The notes under the pieces were generated by a model. It was not told where the DNA came from, made no database searches, and was given only the letters and a program-made list of their open reading frames with translations. DNA of 64,000 bases from DATJHM01 sp963777355 (GTDB lineage Bacteria > Chloroflexota > Ktedonobacteria > Ktedonobacterales > Ktedonobacteraceae): NCBI GenBank assembly GCA_963777355.1, contig CAVZQK010000020.1:186001-250000 (forward strand), written 5' to 3'. The position numbers and the translations under genes were made by a program. The number at the start of each line of letters is the position of its first letter. Within the stretch, counting starts at the first letter, position 1. This document shows, piece after piece, positions 48,768-56,255 of this stretch.

Positions 48768-48967
48768 TCCCCCCTCAGTAGTATAGCACAGGAAGCGGTG
48801 CGAAACAACGGTTTGCGAGGCACAGGATTTTGGGGGGTTTTTGGCGCGGCAATAGTGACAAAAATCGGGGTCTTTTTGTCACTATTGCCGCTCGATGGGC
48901 CTGGGGAGGCATGCGAGTCAGCGAGCTCAAGAGGGGGTGTCCGCGTGTGCCTCGCGGCTGAGCTTAT
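48768..48967 (-). promoter_or_regulatory. CRISPR leader 1 with promoter
   Basis: 200 bases that match leader 2 (57814-58013) in inverted orientation with about two differences. On the minus strand it has TTGTTT (48803-48808) and TATACT (48780-48785) spaced 17 bases apart with an upstream TG, so transcription would start at about the first repeat. It also contains a 15-bp perfect inverted repeat, CAATAGTGACAAAAA at 48850-48864 with its inverse at 48873-48887. Confidence 0.88.
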
Positions 48968-49130
48968 AGAACAACAAAAGGGTTCTCGGCAGATGCTGTT
49001 TCGCCGATCCAATGCTGTCCGTGGTGCCAATAAGAGTTCTCCTCTCTAAATGACCATTTTGGTGCCGGGTGGTGTCCCCAGACATGCTGGTCTCCTTTCC
49101 GAGAAGGGAGGGCCGCTATAAGCAGTATGC
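48968..49130. other. Spacer between leader 1 and the HTH/discoidin gene
   Basis: No gene recognised. It holds the 3' flank of the minus-strand gene; I saw no clear terminator hairpin. Confidence 0.3.
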
Positions 49131-50825
49131 CTATACTACAGGTATGGTTTGCGTCACCATTTTTTTGTTGACACAGGTGATATTGGCATATTGCGGGCCG
49201 GTTGTAGCCCATACCTCGACTTCGCGGTAGCCGTTGTTGCCACTGGCGTCAACGGGTTGAATACGCAGCCAGGTTACGGTCTTTGCGAGAAAGGTGACAT
49301 CGACGCAACGGGGCCCCCCACTGACCATGTCGAGGCTTCCAGTCATGGTGCCATCGCTGAAGAACAGCTTCAGCTTATTGATCTGGTTGTTGTCGGTGGC
49401 ACTCTGTTTGCGATCCCAGACCACTACGCGCTGAATTGTGACGGGAACGGGCCAGCGGAGATCAACCTCGACCATGTGACCGGCCAGCCATTCAGTTTGC
49501 AGGCTGCCATCGATGACGGCACCTGAGCCCGTGGGAGAAAGGGTAGCGTAGGGTGCGACGTTACCTGAGTAACGCGTTCCCGCTACGCCAGGGATGGGCG
49601 TGGGCGGCGCGAATGGGAGCACGCGTAGGGAGAGCGCTATTCTGGCACATTGCAGCAGGTCGGACTGATCTTGCCAGTACGCTCCACACTTGTCCCTGTA
49701 GCCGGGTTGCTTATAGATTACGAGCTGGTGAGTGTTCAGATAGCGCCCTACAAACTGAATGGAGACGATGTCGCTATCGAAGTTGAGCGGGGTCAGGTCG
49801 GCGATATCTCCGGTGATGAAGAGACAGCCGCCTGCATAGTCGGTATTGATAAAGGCGATGATACCATCGGTGCCCGGATTACAGGCTGTGGGCCGATGCT
49901 TCTCAATGAGGACTGTGTCGGCCCGTTTGTCCCACTCTGCGGGCAAGGTGGGAGTGTCTTTGTCGAAGTCGGCAAAGTTCTTTGCTTTATCAAAGAGCTT
50001 AATGTGATAGGCGTTATGCGGGTCCCTGATCGAGCTCACGCTCTGCCCAAGCCCATATTTCGCCAGTTCGTAGCTGCCTGGGGCAAAGGTGTGACACTGG
50101 CCCTGCTCGTTCAGGTCGTTGTAGAGTGTCACACCATGCGGGTCCAGCGGGCACATTGTTTGTAGAGAAAAAGCAAACTGGCGCACAACGAGGAGAAGCA
50201 GCGCAAGCACTAGGAGGATTGCGAGCAACCCGGAACTTGTCTCCCACCAGCGGCGAGCTCTGATCTTTTCTTGACCTCCAGAGGAGAGCACTCTTGCAGG
50301 TTCTATCTGGACAGGCGTATCTTCTTGATCCTCAGATGAACTCACGCTGTCAAGCTGAGACAGAAGTGTTGCCGATTTTGGCTCGGCAGAATCGTCCTCC
50401 TGCTTTTCGGCAGCCTTCGGATCTTCAGAACTCGTGTCTTGCGCTCTATGCGGAGCTATGTATGGCTCTTCTTCAGGCACTGGTGGTTGAAGCAGTTTGA
50501 TAAGAGCGGCATCCTCCGCATCGCGCTCGTCCAGAGGACCCTCTGTGGGAATGCGCATTATGAGTGCGTTAGCTTCCTCAAGCGTAAGGAGTGCCTGCTT
50601 CTGATAGAGCACTCTGATGATGGCCCGCAAATCCTGCCTGAATTTAGGCCCATCCGTGCGCTCTCCCTTGACCATGACTGAGATCGTTTTTTCGGCGACG
50701 AGGCTTTCTCTGGATAATTGCGCCTGGGTGAAACCTACAACGCGTCCGAGATGTTGCTTGAGCCGTATCCCAAATGCACTATCGGGCCGTTCCTCAGAAC
50801 GACGTGGGCGACCACCTTGTTTCAT
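49131..50825 (-). CDS. HTH - transmembrane - discoidin-like (F5/8 C) surface protein
   Basis: 564 residues. N-terminal XRE-like HTH (~5-75: 'FTQAQLSRESLVAEKTISVMVKGERTDGPKFRQDLRAII'), an acidic linker (~90-190), one membrane helix ('SSGLLAILLVLALLLLVVRQFAF', ~195-215), an extracytoplasmic part with 'GVTLYNDLNEQGQCHTF' (crystallin/peptidase-inhibitor-like) and a C-terminal galactose-binding/discoidin-like domain ('GAVIDGSLQTEWLAGHMVEVDLRWPVPVTIQRVVVWDRKQ'). Such membrane-tethered HTH proteins occur in Ktedonobacteria; function unknown. It is divergent from the cas operon and lies inside the two leaders. The ATG at 50825 with GGTGAG upstream is preferred to TTG at 50861. Confidence 0.72.
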   Translation of the reverse strand: MKQGGRPRRSEERPDSAFGIRLKQHLGRVVGFTQAQLSRESLVAEKTISVMVKGERTDGPKFRQDLRAIIRVLYQKQALLTLEEANALIMRIPTEGPLDERDAEDAALIKLLQPPVPEEEPYIAPHRAQDTSSEDPKAAEKQEDDSAEPKSATLLSQLDSVSSSEDQEDTPVQIEPARVLSSGGQEKIRARRWWETSSGLLAILLVLALLLLVVRQFAFSLQTMCPLDPHGVTLYNDLNEQGQCHTFAPGSYELAKYGLGQSVSSIRDPHNAYHIKLFDKAKNFADFDKDTPTLPAEWDKRADTVLIEKHRPTACNPGTDGIIAFINTDYAGGCLFITGDIADLTPLNFDSDIVSIQFVGRYLNTHQLVIYKQPGYRDKCGAYWQDQSDLLQCARIALSLRVLPFAPPTPIPGVAGTRYSGNVAPYATLSPTGSGAVIDGSLQTEWLAGHMVEVDLRWPVPVTIQRVVVWDRKQSATDNNQINKLKLFFSDGTMTGSLDMVSGGPRCVDVTFLAKTVTWLRIQPVDASGNNGYREVEVWATTGPQYANITCVNKKMVTQTIPVV

Positions 50826-50838
50826 ACGCTCACCCAAT

Positions 50839-50862
50839 TTTGTTAATGATGCTATTAACAAA
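50839..50862. promoter_or_regulatory. Operator-like palindrome upstream of the HTH gene
   Basis: TTTGTTAAT and ATTAACAAA form a perfect 9-bp inverted repeat around GATGCT, located 14 bases before the chosen start of the HTH gene. Autoregulation is plausible. Confidence 0.5.
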
Positions 50863-51056
50863 TTTGACCAATGTCATTAACTCCTTTTTCTTCTATCCTC
50901 AGACCAGTGGAAGATAATCTTCCTCACCTGTAAAAGTGTAACACCGGAAAGGAGGCTCTTCAAGAAATACCCGCGCAGGCTTGCGCCATTCTTTATAATG
51001 GCGGATTGTTTCTTCATAGGAGATTGTGTTCAACTTCTCAAAAAGGAGTACCCAAT
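50863..51056 (+). promoter_or_regulatory. Promoter region of the NYN-E2-E1-RT-cas4-cas1-cas2 train
   Basis: A perfect TATAAT occurs at 50994-50999, 58 bases before the first gene; no good -35 stands at the normal distance. A small GCGCA/TGCGC inverted repeat (50973-50986) lies directly upstream and could be an activator or repressor site. Confidence 0.4.
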
Positions 51057-51869
51057 ATGCAGAAAGAAAAAGTTGTGGTTTTCCTGGATTATGCGAATAT
51101 TAACCGTGCTACCAGGGAAAATGGCTGTCACATGGATTATCAGCACCTGCTCACCTATATGGGCGAGGAGCGCTTTCTCGCCGATGCCTACGCCTACGTG
51201 CCTGTTAATCCCAGAAATGAGCATCGGGCCGATAGCGTGATCGAGAAGCTCTGGCGCTCCGGCTATATTGTGACCACCAAACGCGGCACTATCGCAGGTG
51301 GAACGTATAAATGCAATTTCGATGTAGAGATTGCTATGGATATGCTCCGCGTAGTCTATCAGCTCAAGCCCGATATCGTTGTGCTGGCCTCCGGCGATTC
51401 TGATTTCGTTCCACTCATCCAGGAGGTGCGCAAGGCAGGCGTGCGCGTCGAGGTTGCGGCTTTTGCCGAGACAGCGGGTGCGGACATTCTACGCAAGTCC
51501 TCGGGCTTTGTAGATCTGGCAGTGTACTACGAAAGCTACCTCGCGGAGCAGAACGCCGAACAGAATGAGGAGCGTATAGAAGAACGCTATCAGAAGCTCA
51601 TTCAGGCGCAAAACAGCTCACAAAGCGAGGAGGATAGAGAAGAACGTTACCAGGAGCTTATCCAGGCGCAAAATAGCCCACATCACGAAGAGGACGCGGA
51701 GGCTGTAGAAAACGCAGAAGATGAAGAGAGCGACGCGGAGCAGGAGCAGCAATCGGACACAACGCCCGCTCGTACCCCAACCAAAGCGGAACAGCCCTGC
51801 GCTGAAGAATTGGCAAAGGACGATGTAGATATGCCCATCTCTGAGCTCATCGATGAGTTGGGCCTCTAA
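51057..51869 (+). CDS. NYN-domain (PIN-like) putative RNase with acidic tail
   Basis: 270 residues. The first ~160 residues are an NYN/LabA-type PIN-like nuclease domain: 'VVVFLDYANINRAT' (D11), 'GGTYKCNFDVEIAMDMLR' (D89, D95) and 'IVVLASGDSDFVPLIQEVRKAGVRVEV' (D114, D116), the acidic residues that hold Mg. The tail is very acidic and holds two near-identical copies of 'ERYQ(K/E)LIQAQNS'. NYN proteins usually cut RNA. AAAAGGAG precedes the ATG. The next gene starts 37 bases after the stop. It opens the same-strand train that ends with cas2; its role there (processing, toxin-like or regulatory) is unknown. Confidence 0.85.
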   Translation: MQKEKVVVFLDYANINRATRENGCHMDYQHLLTYMGEERFLADAYAYVPVNPRNEHRADSVIEKLWRSGYIVTTKRGTIAGGTYKCNFDVEIAMDMLRVVYQLKPDIVVLASGDSDFVPLIQEVRKAGVRVEVAAFAETAGADILRKSSGFVDLAVYYESYLAEQNAEQNEERIEERYQKLIQAQNSSQSEEDREERYQELIQAQNSPHHEEDAEAVENAEDEESDAEQEQQSDTTPARTPTKAEQPCAEELAKDDVDMPISELIDELGL

Positions 51870-51906
51870 TCTTTTAGTCAAAAAAAGTCAAAAGGAGAAA
51901 ACCGCG

Positions 51907-52587
51907 ATGCCAATTATTAATGGTCGCAGAATCCAAGTACCCCCTTCTGGCCTGAGCGGCCAAAACCTGATTCAACAGCTCAATCCTGGTCCGGGCCGCA
52001 GACCAGTCATGCAGCAGAGTGGCTTTTTTAAATCGGTTCAGCCAAATTATGTCTATAAGCCACAAGAACTGTTTGATAGTCACGGCAATCCCGTAAAAAT
52101 CACGACGATTCCTGATCGCACCAAAGGCATCACGTATGGAGGAGATCGTTCGTTTCTGTCAAAGCAGATTATCACTGAGCAGGTTTATGATATCGCGCAG
52201 AACCTGTTCAAAAAGGGTGTGTCGTTCGATGAAGAAAACGCCGACTGGATGATCGCGAACCAGTATATGCTCCCTCCTATCTGGCACCATGTAGCACAGA
52301 CGACCGATCTCCTGGTCATCTTCCCAACAGAGTACCCTGATTTACCACCTGTGGGCTTTTACCTGAAAGAAGAGATTCCGGTCTCCGTGAACGGTCATCT
52401 CTACCAATCAGCCTTTCACGATGCCTGTAGCGATCCCTTAACGCAGGGCTGGAAGTGGTACTGTACCTACGTTAATCCCGGTAGTTGGCAGCCTGCGCCG
52501 GTGCAGCAATACGGAGACTGGCGCAAGGGTGATAATCTCTGGACCTACTTTATGCTCATCAGCGAAGTGTTGTCTGGCACAGATTAA
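51907..52587 (+). CDS. Ubiquitin-like / prokaryotic E2 (family E-type) fusion protein
   Basis: 226 residues. Residues ~1-75 resemble the bacterial multi-ubiquitin beta-grasp domain ('IINGRRIQVPPSGLSGQNLIQQLNP' then 'YVYKPQELFDSHGNPVKITTIPDRTKG'). Residues ~95-226 resemble the prokaryotic E2 (UBC-like) family E: 'MLPPIWHHVAQTTDLLVIFPTEYPDLPPVGFYL', 'GHLYQSAFHDACSDPLTQGWKWYCTYVNPGSWQPA' and 'DNLWTYFMLISEVL'. Only two Cys exist, C174 and C186, near where an E2 active site would fall; which, if either, is catalytic is unclear. AAAGGAG precedes the ATG. It lies between the NYN gene and the JAB/E1 gene. Recognition is by pattern and needs a profile search. Confidence 0.65.
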   Translation: MPIINGRRIQVPPSGLSGQNLIQQLNPGPGRRPVMQQSGFFKSVQPNYVYKPQELFDSHGNPVKITTIPDRTKGITYGGDRSFLSKQIITEQVYDIAQNLFKKGVSFDEENADWMIANQYMLPPIWHHVAQTTDLLVIFPTEYPDLPPVGFYLKEEIPVSVNGHLYQSAFHDACSDPLTQGWKWYCTYVNPGSWQPAPVQQYGDWRKGDNLWTYFMLISEVLSGTD

Positions 52588-52594
52588 GTGAGGA

Positions 52595-52623
52595 CCCTGG
52601 TATGGGCTTGACCCATACCAGGG
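52595..52623 (+). promoter_or_regulatory. Intra-operon hairpin between E2 and E1 genes
   Basis: CCCTGGTATGGG (52595-52606) and CCCATACCAGGG (52612-52623) form a perfect 12-bp stem with a five-base loop. No T-run follows, so it may set transcript stability or relative expression instead of ending transcription. Confidence 0.65.
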
Positions 52624-52642
52624 CACCAGAAAGAGGAAATTC

Positions 52643-54040
52643 GTGAGTACTCATTTACAAACAAGGTATTGCATCAAATTCAAACAGGGCGAGTTTGACG
52701 AACTGCGCACCCATCTTCTCGCTGATCTTTCGCGTGAGCACTTTGCAATTTTGCTGGGAAAGACGCATAAGATTAATGAACAGACGATCATCACTGTCAT
52801 CGATATGTTGTTCCCCACTCAGGCGGACTACGCTCATCAAAGCATGGCGGCGCTCCACATCAAAAAAGAGTTTATTCATAAAGCACTGGTTACGTTGAAC
52901 AAAAGATACGACGTTGATACGCTCATTGATGTCCATACGCATCCATTTACTCAGGGAAGAGTTGCGTTCTCCGGCGTGGATGATCACGACGAGGCCACAT
53001 TTTTCGGCTTTCTGCACGAGAAATTTGCCAATGTACACTACGCCAGTATTGTCTTCTCACAGAGCCAGTACGCGGCGCGTGTCTGGACAACGCATAGGGA
53101 TGCGATTGTCGCAAGGAGGGCGTTGCTAAAAACGCAAACGAGTCGAGAGGGTATCAACAGTTCTGATCTCCAGGAACGCATCGATGAACGGTATGAGAAA
53201 ACGATGGTGACAGACAGAGAGGGCTTTTTCAATCGCGGCGCTCTAGCGCTGGGGCTGGACGTGATGCGTACGATCATGCATCAACAAGTCATCTCGATCG
53301 TCGGCGCGGGTGGACTGGGCTCGGTCATTGCGGAACACCTCATCCATATGGGTTTCCACAGGGTGAACCTGATCGATCCCGATGTGTTGGAGATGTCAAA
53401 TCTTAATCGTGTTGTTGGCGCATATTATCAGGACGCTGAAAAGAAGCGTGCGAAAGTCGAGGTTGTCAGAAGGCACCTTCTACAAATTAACCCCAATGCG
53501 CAAGTGCGTGCTTATCAACGGGATGTATATGACAGGGAGAATGAGGAGGTGCTCGCACTCTCCGATTGGATTATTGTGGCAACCGATAATCATTCGAGCC
53601 GGCTTAGGGTACAACAGCTCTCGGTACAGTATTTTGTGCCGCTGATCTCAGTAGGAGTGAATATCAGTGTCAAAGATTCCTCTGTTGAGGACATGAGCGG
53701 AGAGGTCATCACAGCGCGCGTCGGCGACTATCTCTGTCTCCGCTGTCTTCAACGCATCCATCCGACGAAGGTCGCCAGCGAGCGACATCCAGATCAGAGC
53801 ATCAGAGAAGCGCTGGTCAAACGAGGCTATGTCACGGGTCAGGAGGTAAAAGAACCAGCCGTCAAAACGCTGAACACGTTTCTCGCCACGATGGCGGTGG
53901 AGGTATTAGTCAATCAATACACCGGCGCGAGGCAACATGTGCCAATCCTGGTCTACGAGAACAACAAACACATGTGCATCTACGAGGATCAAGAGAGCGT
54001 ACAGGCACGAAACAAGCACTGTGCTCTCTGCAACATTTGA
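52643..54040 (+). CDS. JAB/MPN deubiquitinase-like - ThiF/E1-like fusion protein
   Basis: 465 residues. Residues ~1-165 form a JAB/MPN metalloprotease domain with the JAMM motif H98-x-H100-P...S110-x-x-D113 ('DVHTHPFTQGRVAFSGVDD'). Residues ~195-440 form a ThiF/MoeB/E1-type adenylation domain: GAGGLGS (221-227), 'NLIDPDVLEMSNLNR' (245-256), K268/K271 and 'IVATDNHSSR' (314-316). Two CxxC pairs, C365/C368 and C460/C463, fit the usual E1 zinc site. So one protein could both activate and cleave a ubiquitin-like tag. GTG start after AGAGGAAA. It lies 55 bases after the E2 gene and 49 before the RT gene. Confidence 0.88.
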   Translation: MSTHLQTRYCIKFKQGEFDELRTHLLADLSREHFAILLGKTHKINEQTIITVIDMLFPTQADYAHQSMAALHIKKEFIHKALVTLNKRYDVDTLIDVHTHPFTQGRVAFSGVDDHDEATFFGFLHEKFANVHYASIVFSQSQYAARVWTTHRDAIVARRALLKTQTSREGINSSDLQERIDERYEKTMVTDREGFFNRGALALGLDVMRTIMHQQVISIVGAGGLGSVIAEHLIHMGFHRVNLIDPDVLEMSNLNRVVGAYYQDAEKKRAKVEVVRRHLLQINPNAQVRAYQRDVYDRENEEVLALSDWIIVATDNHSSRLRVQQLSVQYFVPLISVGVNISVKDSSVEDMSGEVITARVGDYLCLRCLQRIHPTKVASERHPDQSIREALVKRGYVTGQEVKEPAVKTLNTFLATMAVEVLVNQYTGARQHVPILVYENNKHMCIYEDQESVQARNKHCALCNI

Positions 54041-54089
54041 GCGCGAGTTTGTAGTGCTATGTCTTCGCCAGATCAGTCGAGAGGAGCAG

Positions 54090-55538
54090 ATGAAAGATAA
54101 ACGGTTTCTCGGGAACCAATCTCCACACCATAAATCCACGCTCACCGAGCGCCCACAACAAATGTTGCCCTGGCGCTCACTGGAGCAGCAAGTTGTGCGC
54201 ATGCAGAAGCAGATCGCTCTTGCCTGCCAGCGTGGCGATAAACAAGCGGTTCACATGTTGCAACAACAATTGTTGGCGTCGGAGGCGGCGCGTCTGCTGG
54301 CGGTGCGTCACGTTGCGGAGGAGAACCAGGGCAGACATACCGCCGGAATCGATGGTGTCAAGTCGCTTGACGCTGAACAGCGCCTGGCAATGGCCTCGCT
54401 CATTCATCCCAGGAACTGGAAACAACAGGCCCCTTTGCCTGTTAAACGCGTCTGGATTCCCAAATCCGGCACCACAGAGCAGCGCCCTCTTGCCATTCTG
54501 CCAATGATTGACCGCTGTAAGCAGGCCCTGGTTAAGCTGGCGATTGAGCCGGAATGGGAGGTACAGTTTGAGCCCCATAGCTACGGCTTTCGTCCCGGTC
54601 GGAGCACCCACGACGCGCTGGCCGCTGTGCAGGTTGCGCTTGCCCGGCAACCCGCCTTTGTGTTTGACGCGGATATCGAGCAGGCCTTCGACCACATCAA
54701 CCAGGACACAGTGTTGTCGAAGCTACAAACCTATCCCACGCTTGAGCAGACTATGCGCGGTTGGCTAAGCGCAGGCGTCATAGAGAACGGCAACTATGCA
54801 CCTGAGCAGACAGGAATAGCACAGGGTGGTGTGCTTTCACCGCTGTTGATGAATATAGCCCTGCATGGCCTGGAGACGGCGGTTACCCAGAGCATCTCCA
54901 GCCCTTACACCAGGCAACAGCCGGTCTTGATACGCTACGCAGATAACTTTGTGATTTTGCATCCCGATCTCAAAGAGCTGCAACAGGCGGGACAACGCGC
55001 TAGGAGCTGGCTTGCAACTATCGGGCTCTCCCTGCACAAGCGCAAGACGCACATCACCCATACGCTAACACCTTATCAAGGGCAGGTTGGTTTTGATTTT
55101 CTGGGTTTTACCATTCGCCAGGAAGCGCAGGAGAAAACCATCGCGGGGAGGCGCGACCAGGAATTCCGCCTGCGTACCATTGTCATGCCCTCCCCAGAGA
55201 CAGCGAAACGCCATCTTGCCACCGTCGAGCAGAGGCTACAACGGTTGCAAAACGCGCCACAGGCCCAGGTGATCAAAGAGCTCAATCCACTGATTGCCAG
55301 TTGGGCTGCCTATTACAACGGTATTGTCTCGGCTTCAACGCTGAGCCAGTATGACACGCAGTTAGAGCAGCGCCTGCTCCACTGGGCCAGCAGGCGTCAT
55401 CCTGGCAAAGAGCGTGGGTGGCTGTTTGCTCACTACTGGCATCCGTCCGGAAAGCAGAAACGCGTGTTCTCCACACAAGATGGAGTGCAATTGCGTGCTT
55501 ATCAACAGGCTACGATTTTGACAGGTGAGCGCTTTTAG
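54090..55538 (+). CDS. Group-II-intron-type reverse transcriptase, CRISPR-associated
   Basis: 482 residues. RT-0/N-terminal part (~27-90) is of the intron type ('LACQRGDKQAVHMLQQQLLAS', 'LAVRHVAEENQGRHTAGIDG'). RT motifs follow: 'RVWIPKSGTTEQRPLAI', 'SYGFRPGRSTHDAL', catalytic 'VFDADIEQAFD' (D193), 'GIAQGGVLSPLL' and YADN (283-286), where the second Asp of YADD is Asn. A maturase/thumb domain follows (~370-480, 'LIASWAAYYNG') but the protein ends before any HNH endonuclease. No intron domain V or exon junction is seen; the gene has its own GAGGAG and its stop overlaps cas4 by 14 bases, so it is a domesticated operon gene, not a resident intron. Likely role: spacer acquisition from RNA. Confidence 0.9.
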   Translation: MKDKRFLGNQSPHHKSTLTERPQQMLPWRSLEQQVVRMQKQIALACQRGDKQAVHMLQQQLLASEAARLLAVRHVAEENQGRHTAGIDGVKSLDAEQRLAMASLIHPRNWKQQAPLPVKRVWIPKSGTTEQRPLAILPMIDRCKQALVKLAIEPEWEVQFEPHSYGFRPGRSTHDALAAVQVALARQPAFVFDADIEQAFDHINQDTVLSKLQTYPTLEQTMRGWLSAGVIENGNYAPEQTGIAQGGVLSPLLMNIALHGLETAVTQSISSPYTRQQPVLIRYADNFVILHPDLKELQQAGQRARSWLATIGLSLHKRKTHITHTLTPYQGQVGFDFLGFTIRQEAQEKTIAGRRDQEFRLRTIVMPSPETAKRHLATVEQRLQRLQNAPQAQVIKELNPLIASWAAYYNGIVSASTLSQYDTQLEQRLLHWASRRHPGKERGWLFAHYWHPSGKQKRVFSTQDGVQLRAYQQATILTGERF

Positions 55539-56205
55539 CGCAATTGCAGCAAGCTCCAGGAAAGGAAAAACAACCACCATAAATCATACAACGCCAGGCG
55601 GAGCGCTTCTAGAGCTGATTCCCATTTCCTCACTGAACGCGTTGGAATATTGTCCTCGCAGCTTTTACTATCAGGTAGTCCAGGGAGAGAGCCAGGTCAA
55701 TGAGCTCGTACTGGAGGGCCAGCTTGCCCACCAGCGCGTGCATCAGGCCGGAACGCGTACAACGCAGACTGGAGAAATCGAGACAACACGCCTGTACCTG
55801 TACAGCGAGACATTGCACCTGACAGGTTTTGCCGATGTGGTAGAGGAACATGCAGGGGTCTTTCTCCCCGTGGAATATAAGCATGGGCCTCAGGGCAACT
55901 GGCTCAATGAGCAGGTACAGCTCTGCGCACAGGCGCTCTGCCTGGAGGAACGACTACCGCACAAACCTTCAATTGCTTATGGCTACATCTACTACGTAGC
56001 ATCTCGGCGGCGCGTACAGGTACCATTCACACCACAACTGCGTGCCAGGACGAGGGCCGCCATCACGCGAGCCTTTCAGGTCGCGGCTTGTGCAACGCCG
56101 CCTCCACCGCTCTCTGGTGAGCTCACAGTCCGCTGTCCCTCGTGCAGCTTGCTGCACGTCTGCCTGCCAGAAGAGGTGCGCCAGCTCCTTTCGCAGAGCG
56201 AATAG
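55525..56205 (+). CDS. cas4: Cas4 nuclease
   Basis: 226 residues. Cas4 trims prespacers and helps select the PAM during spacer acquisition. Seen here: the four Fe-S Cys, C43 ('EYCPRSFYYQ') and C204, C207, C213 ('CPSCSLLHVC'), and the RecB-type nuclease core H70, D104 ('GFADVVEE'), E117-x-K119 ('PVEYKHG') and Q131 ('EQVQLCAQALCLEE'). The GTG start overlaps the RT gene by 14 bases, implying translational coupling of RT and Cas4. Cas1 follows after 50 bases. Confidence 0.94.
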   Translation: MSAFSAIAASSRKGKTTTINHTTPGGALLELIPISSLNALEYCPRSFYYQVVQGESQVNELVLEGQLAHQRVHQAGTRTTQTGEIETTRLYLYSETLHLTGFADVVEEHAGVFLPVEYKHGPQGNWLNEQVQLCAQALCLEERLPHKPSIAYGYIYYVASRRRVQVPFTPQLRARTRAAITRAFQVAACATPPPPLSGELTVRCPSCSLLHVCLPEEVRQLLSQSE

Positions 56206-56255
56206 GTGGCGAAAGCTCATTCAAAAAGCAAGAGAAGCAGAAAAGGAGAATATTC

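Noticed and set aside
51057..54040. CBASS or ordinary Bil operon
   Set aside because: No cyclic nucleotide synthase or CBASS effector is present; the E2 is of a different type from Cap2 and there is no separate BilA-like gene.
54090..55538. Resident group II intron
   Set aside because: The RT is intron-type, but no domain V, intron boundaries or split exon surround it, and it overlaps cas4.
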